From Paenibacillus oryzisoli (lineage in GTDB: Bacteria > Bacillota > Bacilli > Paenibacillales > NBRC-103111): a stretch of DNA of 64,000 nucleotides. Shown here one piece after another: positions 52,528 to 61,240 of the stretch (positions within the stretch are counted from its first letter, which is position 1; the number at the start of each line of letters is the position of its first letter). The notes beneath the pieces are model-generated. The model had not been told where the DNA came from, did no database searches, and saw nothing but the letters and a program-made list of their open reading frames with translations. Both the position numbers and the translations under genes were made by a program. Location: NCBI RefSeq assembly GCF_001653565.1, contig NZ_LYPB01000092.1, positions 301,217-365,216 on the forward strand. Direction: 5' to 3'.

Positions 52528-54249
52528 CTATGCGTGGAAATCTTGACCCGAACGAACTTCTTTCACATAGCCAGCGCGGATAACGAAGTCTCCGAAATGT
52601 TCGTCAGTTTGACGCTCTTTGGCGTAATGAGGAATGATCGTTTGCAAGGAATCCAGAATCTCGGATTCACCGATGTTTTCTTTGTACAATTTATTCAAGC
52701 GGTTTCCTGCAAATCCGCCACCAAGGTACATGTTGTACTTGCCTGCTGCTTTACCGATAAATGCAAGTTCAGCTAGCATAGGACGTGCGCAACCATTCGG
52801 GCAGCCTGTCATCCGAATCGTAATTTCTTGTTCACGAAGGCCTACACCTTCAAGAATGGACTCGACTTTCGTAATCAATGAAGGCAGGTAACGTTCCGAT
52901 TCCGCCATCGCGAGTCCGCAAGTTGGGAACGCAACGCAAGCCATCGAATTTCTACGTAATGCGGAGTAATGCAACCCATCTGTAATACCGTGATCTTTGA
53001 TCAAATCTTCGATCTTCTTCTTTTTCTGTGCGCTCACGTTGCCGATCATCAAATTCTGATTCGACGTAAGTCGGAAGTCGCCAGTATGGATCTTCGCAAT
53101 TTCGCGAAGCCCCGACATCAAACGGTAGTCGCCATCGTCCATCACGCGGCCATTTTGAATGAACATCGTGAAATTCCATTTCCCGTTGTTATTCTTTACC
53201 CAACCATAACGATCTCCATTGGATTCGAAATGGAATGAACGAGTTGGCTCAAGATTCCAACCTAGACGCGTTTGTAGTTCATTCACGAACCACTCAATAC
53301 CACGATCATCAATTGTATATTTGAAACGAGCATGTTTACGAACGGAACGATCACCATAATCACGTTGAATCATAACAGTTTTCTCAGCCAGATCAACAGC
53401 CTGCTCCGGCTTAATGAAGCCGATCACTTGACCAACCTGCGGATATGTCTTCACATCTCCGTGAGACATCCCCATACCGCCGCCAACGGATACGTTAAAG
53501 CCGACTAAGCGGCCCTCTTCAATGATCGCAATGTAACCAAGATCCTGCGAGTAGACGTCTACATCGTTGGATGGTGGCACTGCGATTCCGATTTTGAACT
53601 TACGCGGCAGGTATACGGGACCATAGATCGGTTCTTGTTCTTCCCCATCGCGGCTATCGATCAACTTCTCACCATCAAGCCAAATCTCATGATACGCTTT
53701 CGTACGCGGGTCCAAGTGGTTGGAAATGCGATTCGCCCACTCATAAACCTCGCCGTGCACATCGGATTGATAAGGATTGGGGTTACACATCACGTTACGA
53801 TTCACGTCACCACATGCAGCAAGTGTGCTTAGCATGGACGCGTTCACTTCTTGAATCGTTTTCTTCATATTCCATTTGATTACGCCATGCAATTGGAATG
53901 ATTGACGCGTTGTTAAACGAATCGTGCCATTTGCATACTTCTGAGCAACACGGTCCATCATCAACCATTGGTCAGAAGTTACGATACCACCTGCAGCACG
54001 CACACGCAGCATGAACTGGTAGGCAGGCTCTAGCTTCTGCTTGGCACGTTCGTTACGCAAGTCACGATCGTCCTGCATGTAGCTGCCATGGAATTTCATC
54101 AAACGGTTGTCATCCTCGGGGATGGAACCTGTGATGCGATCTTCAAGCGTTTCTTCTAAACTTCCGCGCAAATAATTACTGCGGATTTTAATTTGTTCAA
54201 CATCACTATGCGGCGCACTATTCTTCGATAGCAAATTATTTTCGGACAT
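52528..54249 (-). CDS. cysI: Sulfite reductase (NADPH) hemoprotein beta-component
   Basis: A 573-aa siroheme/[4Fe-4S] subunit that reduces sulfite to sulfide with six electrons. The two cysteine pairs that hold the coupled cluster and siroheme are CVAFPTCGLAMAESERYLP and RMTGCPNGCARPMLAELAF. GDVNRNVMCNPNPY and RTTRQSFQLHG-type segments bind siroheme and sulfite. AGAGGAGAAAGTTCAAG precedes the ATG. It follows cysJ by 38 bases and closes the assimilatory sulfate-reduction unit; no upstream sulfate-activation genes lie in the window. Confidence 0.97.
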   Translation of the reverse strand: MSENNLLSKNSAPHSDVEQIKIRSNYLRGSLEETLEDRITGSIPEDDNRLMKFHGSYMQDDRDLRNERAKQKLEPAYQFMLRVRAAGGIVTSDQWLMMDRVAQKYANGTIRLTTRQSFQLHGVIKWNMKKTIQEVNASMLSTLAACGDVNRNVMCNPNPYQSDVHGEVYEWANRISNHLDPRTKAYHEIWLDGEKLIDSRDGEEQEPIYGPVYLPRKFKIGIAVPPSNDVDVYSQDLGYIAIIEEGRLVGFNVSVGGGMGMSHGDVKTYPQVGQVIGFIKPEQAVDLAEKTVMIQRDYGDRSVRKHARFKYTIDDRGIEWFVNELQTRLGWNLEPTRSFHFESNGDRYGWVKNNNGKWNFTMFIQNGRVMDDGDYRLMSGLREIAKIHTGDFRLTSNQNLMIGNVSAQKKKKIEDLIKDHGITDGLHYSALRRNSMACVAFPTCGLAMAESERYLPSLITKVESILEGVGLREQEITIRMTGCPNGCARPMLAELAFIGKAAGKYNMYLGGGFAGNRLNKLYKENIGESEILDSLQTIIPHYAKERQTDEHFGDFVIRAGYVKEVRSGQDFHA

Positions 54250-54287
54250 CTTGAACTTTCTCCTCTCGCGATCGCGGGGACCCCGTA

Positions 54288-56114
54288 TTAATAAACATCC
54301 CGTTGATAACGTTTTTGCTGTTGCATGTTAGCCAAGTATTGCACGGCTTCTTCATTATTTAATCCGCCCTCTTGCTCAAGAATCGTGAGCAGCGCAGCAT
54401 TCACATCGTGTGCCATTTTCTTCTCGTCACCGCAAATATAGACAACAGCGCCTTCTTGCAGCCATTGATATAGTTCACGGCTCTTCTCGAGCATACGGTT
54501 CTGAACGTATACTTTTTGATCTGTATCACGGGAGAAAGCTACGTCTAACTTCGTTAGAACGCCATCTTTCAACCAACGCTGCCATTCCACTTGGTACAAG
54601 AAGTCTGTAGCAAAGTGTTGATCTCCGTAGAATAACCACGTTTTGCCATCTGCACCCGTCTCTTCTCTCTCTGCGAGGAATGAACGGAACGGAGCTACAC
54701 CCGTACCAGGTCCAATCATAATAATTGGTGTTTCAGGGTTCTCAGGCAACTTGAAATTCGGGTTGTTCTGAATGTATACCGGTAATGCCGCGCCAGATAG
54801 TGCACGCTCAGCAAGGTGAACGGAACATACCCCATAACGGTTACGTCCATTCGCTTCATAGCGAACCGAACGCACAGTGATGTGTACTTCATCCGGTGAA
54901 GCTTTGGATGAACTCGCAATCGAGTATAAGCGAGCTGGCAATTTGCGAAGAACAGCAACGAATTGAGTAGCAGGCACACCTTGTAAAGAGAAGTCTTGCA
55001 CCAAATCCAAGAGATCGCGACCTGCAATGTAGGATTTCAACTCCGCTTCATTACCAGGGGTAACAAGTGCTTGAAGCTTATCGTTTGCCGTCAGCTTTGC
55101 CACTTGCTCAAGCAGAGGCTTCGTCAAGACAGTAATTTCAAATTTACGAAGCAGCGCTTCTTGCAAAGGACGCTCTTCACCATTTTTGTTTACAGCAACT
55201 GGCGTACTTGCATTCCAGTTCATCGCCTGAATCAGTTCATCGACAAGCCGTGGGTGATTCTCTGGGAATACACCTAAGCTATCGCCTGGTTCGTATTGAA
55301 GATTGGAACCTTCTAATGAGATTTCCACATGGCGCGTTTCACGATCGGAACCACGGCCATTCAAGTTTAAGTTCTCGAGCACTTCCGCTTGGAACGGATT
55401 CGTTCTGGAGTATTCCGATTCCGCAGAAACCACAGCACTCGCAGCAGCAGTTGAACCGCCGCCAACAGCATTTGCTGATGAAGCGTTCAACGCTCCAAGT
55501 ACACTAGTAATCCAAGCCGCCGCTGGCTCGTCAAAATCAACATCACAATCAACACGTTCAGTTAAGGATTTGGCACCAAGCTCTTGCAAACGCTTGTCAA
55601 AATCTTTGCCCGTTTGGCAGAAGAACTCATACGATGTATCACCTAACGAAAGAACGGAATAACGAAGTTCTTCTAATTGCGGCGCTCTTTTACTGTGAAG
55701 GAATTCGTAGAATGAGATCGCATTATCAGGCGCATCACCTTCGCCATGTGTACTCACGATGATGAGCAGGTTTTGAACCTTTTTCAGATTATTCGGTTTA
55801 AAGTCACTCATGGAGGAGAGCGTTACTTGGAACGATTGCTCTTCCAGTTTTTTGGCAAACTTTTTGGCCAATCCATGGGAATTCCCTGTTTGTGATCCGA
55901 AAAGTAAAGTAACTTCTTTGGAAATCACAGGTTGACTAGCTGCAGCCGTAGGTACGGAAGCAACAGGAGCTGTCGCAGAAGTTGTCGAACCTTGTTGAGC
56001 AGTTAAATATCCACTCAACCAAATTCGTTGTGTATCTGTTAACGTTGGTAGAACGCGGTTGAGCAATTCAACTTGCTCTTGGTTAAAAGGACTGTTTAAG
56101 ACTTGAAGTTCCAA
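54288..56114 (-). CDS. cysJ: Sulfite reductase (NADPH) flavoprotein alpha-component
   Basis: Diflavin reductase of 608 aa that passes electrons from NADPH through FAD and FMN to CysI. The FMN flavodoxin domain (about residues 65-205) has LLFGSQTGNSHGLAKKFAK and STHGEGDAPDNA. The FAD domain has RLYSIASSS and the NADP domain GPGTGVAPFRSFLAER and YICGDEKKMAHDV. The frame is open to 56180, but a sigma-A promoter places the transcript start close to 56177. TTG 56114 behind GAGGTGGATTTTG gives the usual N-terminus LELQVLNSPFNQEQ. TTG is the preferred start. Confidence 0.96.
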   Translation of the reverse strand: MELQVLNSPFNQEQVELLNRVLPTLTDTQRIWLSGYLTAQQGSTTSATAPVASVPTAAASQPVISKEVTLLFGSQTGNSHGLAKKFAKKLEEQSFQVTLSSMSDFKPNNLKKVQNLLIIVSTHGEGDAPDNAISFYEFLHSKRAPQLEELRYSVLSLGDTSYEFFCQTGKDFDKRLQELGAKSLTERVDCDVDFDEPAAAWITSVLGALNASSANAVGGGSTAAASAVVSAESEYSRTNPFQAEVLENLNLNGRGSDRETRHVEISLEGSNLQYEPGDSLGVFPENHPRLVDELIQAMNWNASTPVAVNKNGEERPLQEALLRKFEITVLTKPLLEQVAKLTANDKLQALVTPGNEAELKSYIAGRDLLDLVQDFSLQGVPATQFVAVLRKLPARLYSIASSSKASPDEVHITVRSVRYEANGRNRYGVCSVHLAERALSGAALPVYIQNNPNFKLPENPETPIIMIGPGTGVAPFRSFLAEREETGADGKTWLFYGDQHFATDFLYQVEWQRWLKDGVLTKLDVAFSRDTDQKVYVQNRMLEKSRELYQWLQEGAVVYICGDEKKMAHDVNAALLTILEQEGGLNNEEAVQYLANMQQQKRYQRDVY

Positions 56115-56183
56115 CAAAATCCACCTCATCAGCATGTATTGATAAGCTTTGCTATTTTTCGCACTATTTTTACTCTCCATTGA

Positions 56184-56212
56184 AAATTATCACAGTGCGC
56201 ACCGTAGGTCAA
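56184..56212 (-). promoter_or_regulatory. Sigma-A promoter of cysJ
   Basis: TTGACC (56207-56212) and TAATTT (56184-56189) with a 17-bp spacer. No riboswitch or T-box fold was recognised between it and cysJ. Confidence 0.7.
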
Positions 56213-56278
56213 TTAGAATCATCTTATGAGATATATAAGGGGAATTGATATATGGCTTAATTGACACTATTCATGCAA

Positions 56279-56305
56279 AAAATGACCCCAAAATGGGATC
56301 ATTTT
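56279..56305 (-). terminator. Terminator of the second importer cluster
   Basis: AAAATGAtCCC / GGGgTCATTTT stem with an ATTTT loop and a T-run on the minus strand, after the MalG-type stop. Confidence 0.75.
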
Positions 56306-56322
56306 AACATTAATATCCAATA

Positions 56323-57165
56323 TTAACCTTTTACTGCCGACCCTACGGTCATGGCTTTCTCAACTTGCTCACTGAATAAAATATAAACAAGTACGGTTGG
56401 CAAACTAGCAATCGTCATCGCCGCCCCCATCGCGCCCCAGTTCGTTGTAAACTGGCCTTGGAAAAATAGTAACCCGAGAGGTAAAGTTTTCAGCGATTCT
56501 TTGGTAATTAGAATGAGTGCCATCGTGAATTCATTCCAAGAAGATAAGAAGACGAATATGACCATTGTTGCCATTGCCGGTTTAATAATGGGCAAAATAA
56601 TCGTATAAAAGGTCCGATAAATACTAGCCCCATCCATACAGGCGGATTCTTCAAGCTCAACAGGGATGGATCGGAAGAACCCGTAAAACACCATGCTGGA
56701 GAACGAAATATTAAAGGCAATATAAGGAACGATCAGTGCGCCATACGTATTAGCTAAGTGGAAATCACGCACCAGAATAGCTAAAGGAATCATGATCACT
56801 TGCACAGGAATGAACATCCCGATGACAACATAGATTCTTGCCACTTCCTTGAAGCGCCAATGCATGCGTGCTACCGCATAGGAAAACGTTACAGCGAGCA
56901 CAATCGTCCCAACAACGGTGCAGGCTGCCACGAGCAAGCTATTACTAAAATACTGCGGTACATTAAATTTGGACCAAGCATCGATATAATTTTCAAATCG
57001 AAAATGTGTGGGAATCCCGAAAGGATTCGTGACGAAAATCTCATTATTATTTTTGAGTGAATAGAAAATCATCCACAATAACGGATACACCGACAACCCC
57101 GCATACACCCATAATAGGATGCCTAGGAGCGGATTCTTCTTGCGCAATTTAAGTAAGCCGTTCAT
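56323..57165 (-). CDS. Carbohydrate ABC transporter permease (MalG type)
   Basis: Permease of 280 aa with six helices and the EAA loop EESACMDGASIYRTFYTIILPIIKPAM (first residues EES rather than EAA). It ends in the standard VEKAMTVGSAVKG tail. AAGGAGGATGTGACGG precedes the ATG. It is the last gene of the second importer cluster and pairs with the MalF-type gene 54 bases upstream. Confidence 0.94.
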   Translation of the reverse strand: MNGLLKLRKKNPLLGILLWVYAGLSVYPLLWMIFYSLKNNNEIFVTNPFGIPTHFRFENYIDAWSKFNVPQYFSNSLLVAACTVVGTIVLAVTFSYAVARMHWRFKEVARIYVVIGMFIPVQVIMIPLAILVRDFHLANTYGALIVPYIAFNISFSSMVFYGFFRSIPVELEESACMDGASIYRTFYTIILPIIKPAMATMVIFVFLSSWNEFTMALILITKESLKTLPLGLLFFQGQFTTNWGAMGAAMTIASLPTVLVYILFSEQVEKAMTVGSAVKG

Positions 57166-57219
57166 CCGTCACATCCTCCTTAAAGTTTTCGTAAGAAAAC
57201 TGGCTTCGTAAGCATTAAC

Positions 57220-58098
57220 TTAAAAGGTAATACGTTCACGTGCAATAAGTTTATTAATCGCTAACGTTACAATCAAACATTCGATAACAAGGAACGCTGC
57301 TGCCGCGCTGCCATAACCGAATTCACCAACACGGAACGCAGAACGGTACATCAAGTACGTCAAAGTGTAGGTTGAATTACCTGGTCCGCCGCCCGTCATG
57401 ATAAACATATTGGCAAATGCGTTCAAACCACCTGTAATCGCGAGGACTAGGCAAAATTTATACGTCTCAGCCAACATTGGAATTGTAATCTTCATATGTG
57501 CTTTGAATTTGGAAGCGCCGTCGATACGGGCAGCCTCTAAGTACTGTTCAGGTACAGATTTCACAGCTGCAAGAAGCAGAGCGAACTGGTAACCCATGTA
57601 CTGCCATGCATTGACGAACGCAATCGCGAAGATGGCCGTTTTGCTATTCGTGAGCCAGTCTTGACGGTAAGAGATGCCAAGCGCTTCAAATACCTTGTTA
57701 ATTAGGCCATACTCACTGTTATACATCGCCAGCCACAGTTGACAGACGACAGTTATTGAAAGCACGACCGGAATGAAATAAGAAATGCGTAGAATCTTAC
57801 TCCCTTTGAAACCTTCTGCTACGGCAAAAGCGAGCACAGACCCGATCCCAATTTGCACAATGGCTAGAATGCCTGCGAACACGAGTCCATTATAGAGAGA
57901 CGTGTAAAATATACGATCTTGAAACAATTGCTTATAGTTATCTAGAAAGATAAACGTGCCGTCACTTAAGCCATCCCATTCGAACGTACTGCGATAAAAG
58001 GTTTGTAGAATCGGATAAAACACGATTACTGTATACAAAAGGAGAGCCGGCAGCGTGAACAGCATAATCGCCGCTTTATTTCCCAAGAATTTGCGCAT
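57220..58098 (-). CDS. Carbohydrate ABC transporter permease (MalF type)
   Basis: Six-helix permease of 292 aa from ATG 58098 (AAGGGAAGTGATGAC upstream; the frame extends to 58146). The EAA loop is EAARIDGASKFKAHMKITIPMLAETYK, and FIMTGGGPGNSTYTLTYLMYRSAF is the usual MalF-type segment. It forms the heterodimeric channel with the downstream MalG-type protein. Confidence 0.94.
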   Translation of the reverse strand: MRKFLGNKAAIMLFTLPALLLYTVIVFYPILQTFYRSTFEWDGLSDGTFIFLDNYKQLFQDRIFYTSLYNGLVFAGILAIVQIGIGSVLAFAVAEGFKGSKILRISYFIPVVLSITVVCQLWLAMYNSEYGLINKVFEALGISYRQDWLTNSKTAIFAIAFVNAWQYMGYQFALLLAAVKSVPEQYLEAARIDGASKFKAHMKITIPMLAETYKFCLVLAITGGLNAFANMFIMTGGGPGNSTYTLTYLMYRSAFRVGEFGYGSAAAAFLVIECLIVTLAINKLIARERITF

Positions 58099-58180
58099 GT
58101 CATCACTTCCCTTGTAGAGTAGAAGACTCACGCTGGGGTGTAGCATTCCAGGGTGAGTCTCCTTGTCAAAAGAATCCCAT

Positions 58181-59518
58181 TTATTTCGCTGTTACAGCTG
58201 CTTTCTCTAAATCTTTGATAAACATATCCGACGTATAATTACCCGTCATAAGGTTTTGTGTAGCATCTTCAAGTGCTGCTTTGAACTTCGGATTGGATAA
58301 GCCCCATGAGAAAGCGGTTGTGCTTGTAATTTTCGGAATATCTTTGGAAAGCTGATCCATCATTGGCGGGAACTGCTTCACAATTGGCTTATCAACTTTC
58401 GTTGCCACAATCGGGTTGCTGCGGTTCGTGAACTTGTACTCTGCGTATTTCAAGGAAATGAACGAAGCTACTTTGGCAGCAAGTTCTTTATCCTTCGTGT
58501 TTGCAGATACGGCATATCCACCAGGACCGCCACTTCCGCTGAATGCTGTTTTACCTTTGTCGTAGGCAGCTGCATCCGCTGCTGGCAAGTACATGTAGCC
58601 AGCTTTGTCGCCTAGCGCCTTCGTTGCTGCTTCAATTTCCCATTGACCGTTGATGAACATAGCTGCTTTACCTTCATGGTAAAGTGCTGCAGCTTGATCA
58701 TAGTTCAAGTTCGTTGCACCTTTTGGCAGCATGCCCGCTTTGACAAGCTCGACAATTTTATCTGCTGCCGTTTTGTACGCCGCATCGGATGCTTTCGCAG
58801 TACCTTTATCCAATTTGTTGATGCCACCTGGTTCTGCACGTGTAACGAACATGTCATAGAGCGCTACGCACGGCCATTTCTCTTTAGCGAAAATGGAAAG
58901 CGGTGTAATTCCTTTTGCGTTGAACGTTTTAACAGCTGTCATCATTTCATCATAGGTTGTTGGCACTTTCACACCATTTTGTTGGAACAAATCTTTGTTG
59001 TAGTACAGGAGTGCTACTTCATTACCTGCATACGGGAATGCGTAAGTGTGTCCATCATCCGTCACGAGTGTGTTCATTGCGCTTGGCTGCATTTTGTCCT
59101 TGAAGCCAAACTTCGTTACATACTCATCCAACACCAGGATGTTATTGGATTTTTTGAACGTGTCGATAATGTCTAGACCTGCTTGGAAAATATCTGGAAG
59201 ATTCCCTGTCGCTGCATACGTCTTCAACTTCTGTCCATCATCTTGTGCCTGGATATCTAGCTCTAGCTCGACATTCGGCATTTCCTTTTTCAATTCTGCT
59301 ACCGCATAGTCATAAGGTGTTTTCGTATCTTCATCTGCATATTGCGCATAAATTCTTAGTTTGACTGGTTTGGCATCCGTCTTTGCCGGTGCTGTTGTTG
59401 CTGCAGCTGTTGCCGCTGGTGCTGCGCTCGTTGTTTCTTTCGGTGTTTCTGTGGAACCGCAAGCTGCTAGGCTAGTCGCCGCGAGTAAGCTTACGAGAGT
59501 TACTGCCATCTTTTTCAT
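58181..59518 (-). CDS. Sugar ABC transporter substrate-binding lipoprotein
   Basis: Family-1 solute-binding protein of 445 aa. The signal peptide MKKMAVTLVSLLAATSLAACGS ends in a lipobox (LAAC), an Ala/Thr-rich linker follows, and the binding domain includes YAFPYAGNEVALLYYNKDLFQQNGVKVPTTYDEM and HEGKAAMFINGQWEIE. The open frame extends to 59629, but GGGAGGTCTACAC precedes ATG 59518 and only that start gives a signal peptide. Ligand unknown; expected to be a mono- or oligosaccharide. Confidence 0.94.
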   Translation of the reverse strand: MKKMAVTLVSLLAATSLAACGSTETPKETTSAAPAATAAATTAPAKTDAKPVKLRIYAQYADEDTKTPYDYAVAELKKEMPNVELELDIQAQDDGQKLKTYAATGNLPDIFQAGLDIIDTFKKSNNILVLDEYVTKFGFKDKMQPSAMNTLVTDDGHTYAFPYAGNEVALLYYNKDLFQQNGVKVPTTYDEMMTAVKTFNAKGITPLSIFAKEKWPCVALYDMFVTRAEPGGINKLDKGTAKASDAAYKTAADKIVELVKAGMLPKGATNLNYDQAAALYHEGKAAMFINGQWEIEAATKALGDKAGYMYLPAADAAAYDKGKTAFSGSGGPGGYAVSANTKDKELAAKVASFISLKYAEYKFTNRSNPIVATKVDKPIVKQFPPMMDQLSKDIPKITSTTAFSWGLSNPKFKAALEDATQNLMTGNYTSDMFIKDLEKAAVTAK

Positions 59519-59566
59519 GTGTAGACCTCCCAATAATTCTTGTGCGTTTCTCCTCTTTACATCCTC

Positions 59567-59595
59567 AGTATAGAGGCAAAAACCCACAGTGATAA
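59567..59595 (-). promoter_or_regulatory. Likely promoter of the second binding-protein gene
   Basis: TATACT (-10) and TTATCA (-35) with 17 bp between, about 45 bases before the ribosome binding site. An inverted repeat GCACA...TGTGC lies further upstream (about 59626-59640), near the response-regulator stop. Confidence 0.45.
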
Positions 59596-59644
59596 TGGAA
59601 TAACTGAGGGCTTCTGGTAAAATCCGCACATTCTTGTGCAGTCG

Positions 59645-61234
59645 TTATATGCGATTATTTTCATACTCGCTTGGCGAGTATCCGAAGAATTTCTTGAAGC
59701 TTTTGCTAAAGTAACTAGGGTCATTGACCCCAATCTGCTCAGCTATATCTGCGAGGCGAATATTACCTTTACCTAGTAATTCCTTCGCCTTGTGCATGCG
59801 AACATGGGTCACATAATCCGTGACGGTCATGCCGATTTCCTTCTTAAATATAGCCCGCAAATAGCTTGGGTTAATAAACACCTGCTGGGCAATCCCATCC
59901 AATTGCAGCTCAGAATTCATATATTGCCCCTCGATGTACTCTTTGGCTGATTGAGCAATCTTCGAAGATCTTGTCTTCCTGTGCTTATTCGTATATTGAA
60001 TGGCTTTAGCGAAGAGTTCCTTAATCCATGTCGATGTACTCTCGATGGAACCCAACCGCTTAATTTCACTATAGGGATAAAAAGCTTCGCCGAAACAGTC
60101 TTCAATGGGATGCCCCATCTCTGTAATATAAGACAGGCAAACCGAGATTAACCCCATCGAAATCACATAGGTATACTCCAGTGACAGCCTTTGCTCACGT
60201 ATGGATTGAAAAACTTCTTCCAGCTTATCTTCTACCTTCTCCGTATTATGCATGCGTAAGAGCACAAGCAGCTCCTCGTTAACCTCTGTCGGGTACAGCG
60301 CTTGCTTGCCAGAATCAAGTGCACTCGAGCCATATGCGATGACGCGATCATTTCCTAATACGAATTTGTTCTGTAAAGCCTCTAGTGCCTCTAGGTAGGA
60401 AGTTCGAATACCACCGTAACCAGACTGACTCCGACCAACACCAATGGTGATCGTGAATTTCAAATACTTTTTGATCAGAAAGATAAGCTTCTCATACCCC
60501 TCTAATGCGGGAACCTCAAGTTCTTTCCCCCCATGGTGCTCGACCAAACAAATAATACGTCCTTCTGGCCCGTTAAAAATGAGGTGATGCCCCGTTTCCT
60601 CCAGGGCTTCGTTCAGAATGTTCGTCACGGCATACTTCCACAGTAAACGTTCGCTTACTTGATTCCACTTGACATCCAGCTGGTCGATCTCAATGCAAGC
60701 AACGATGAACAAAGAGGAGGCAAATGATTCCCCGAGTTGTTGAAGTTTCTGCGTCGTTTCCTCTGGCGAATGATGATAGTCGCTGCTCAGCAAATGATTC
60801 AAATAGCTTTCCTTCATCAATTGCTGATTTTCTTTGAGGGTGGATCGCTCTTCTCGTGCTCTTTCGTGTTCTTTCTGCAGCTTTACTAGTGTTAAAATGA
60901 GTTCGTCTTTGGAAAATGGCTTGAGGATATAGTCCTCAACGCCAAGCTTCAACGCCTTGCGCGCATAATCAAATTCGTTATGTCCTGTGATGAGGACAAC
61001 GCTCGTAGCCGGGTAATGCTCCTTTAACTGCTCAGCAAGCGTTAAACCATCCATGAACGGCATGGTTATATCTACAAGCGCGATATCTGGACGATGCAAT
61101 TGCACTTGTTCGAGCGCTTCGATCCCGTTCTTCGCTTCCGCACAAAGTTCAAACCCATAGGCCTCCCAGTCTAACGCCGAACGCAAATATTCTCGAAAAA
61201 TCGATTCATCATCGACGATTACTATTTTCTGCAT
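59645..61234 (-). CDS. YesN-type response regulator, AraC output
   Basis: A 529-aa response regulator. The receiver has VDDES, the phosphoacceptor Asp in IALVDITMPFMDGLTL and Lys in EDYILKPFSKDE. A coiled linker and a GGDEF-like-fold middle part (FTITIGVGRSQSGYGGIRTSYLEALEAL) follow, then the AraC pair LDGIAQQVFINPSYLRAIFKKEIGMT and ADIAEQIGVNDPSYFSKSFKKFFGYSPSEYE. It begins 6 bases after the histidine kinase stop with GAGGAG inside the kinase's last codons, so the two are tightly coupled. It presumably activates the downstream importer genes. Confidence 0.94.
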   Translation of the reverse strand: MQKIVIVDDESIFREYLRSALDWEAYGFELCAEAKNGIEALEQVQLHRPDIALVDITMPFMDGLTLAEQLKEHYPATSVVLITGHNEFDYARKALKLGVEDYILKPFSKDELILTLVKLQKEHERAREERSTLKENQQLMKESYLNHLLSSDYHHSPEETTQKLQQLGESFASSLFIVACIEIDQLDVKWNQVSERLLWKYAVTNILNEALEETGHHLIFNGPEGRIICLVEHHGGKELEVPALEGYEKLIFLIKKYLKFTITIGVGRSQSGYGGIRTSYLEALEALQNKFVLGNDRVIAYGSSALDSGKQALYPTEVNEELLVLLRMHNTEKVEDKLEEVFQSIREQRLSLEYTYVISMGLISVCLSYITEMGHPIEDCFGEAFYPYSEIKRLGSIESTSTWIKELFAKAIQYTNKHRKTRSSKIAQSAKEYIEGQYMNSELQLDGIAQQVFINPSYLRAIFKKEIGMTVTDYVTHVRMHKAKELLGKGNIRLADIAEQIGVNDPSYFSKSFKKFFGYSPSEYENNRI

Positions 61235-61240
61235 GCTTAT

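Noticed and set aside
56113..56322. SAM riboswitch or T-box leader for cysJ
   Set aside because: The transcript leader predicted from the promoter is too short and no conserved elements were recognised.
58643..59176. 177-aa plus-strand frame opposite the binding-protein gene
   Set aside because: Antisense shadow; Cys- and Phe-rich translation typical of the complementary strand.
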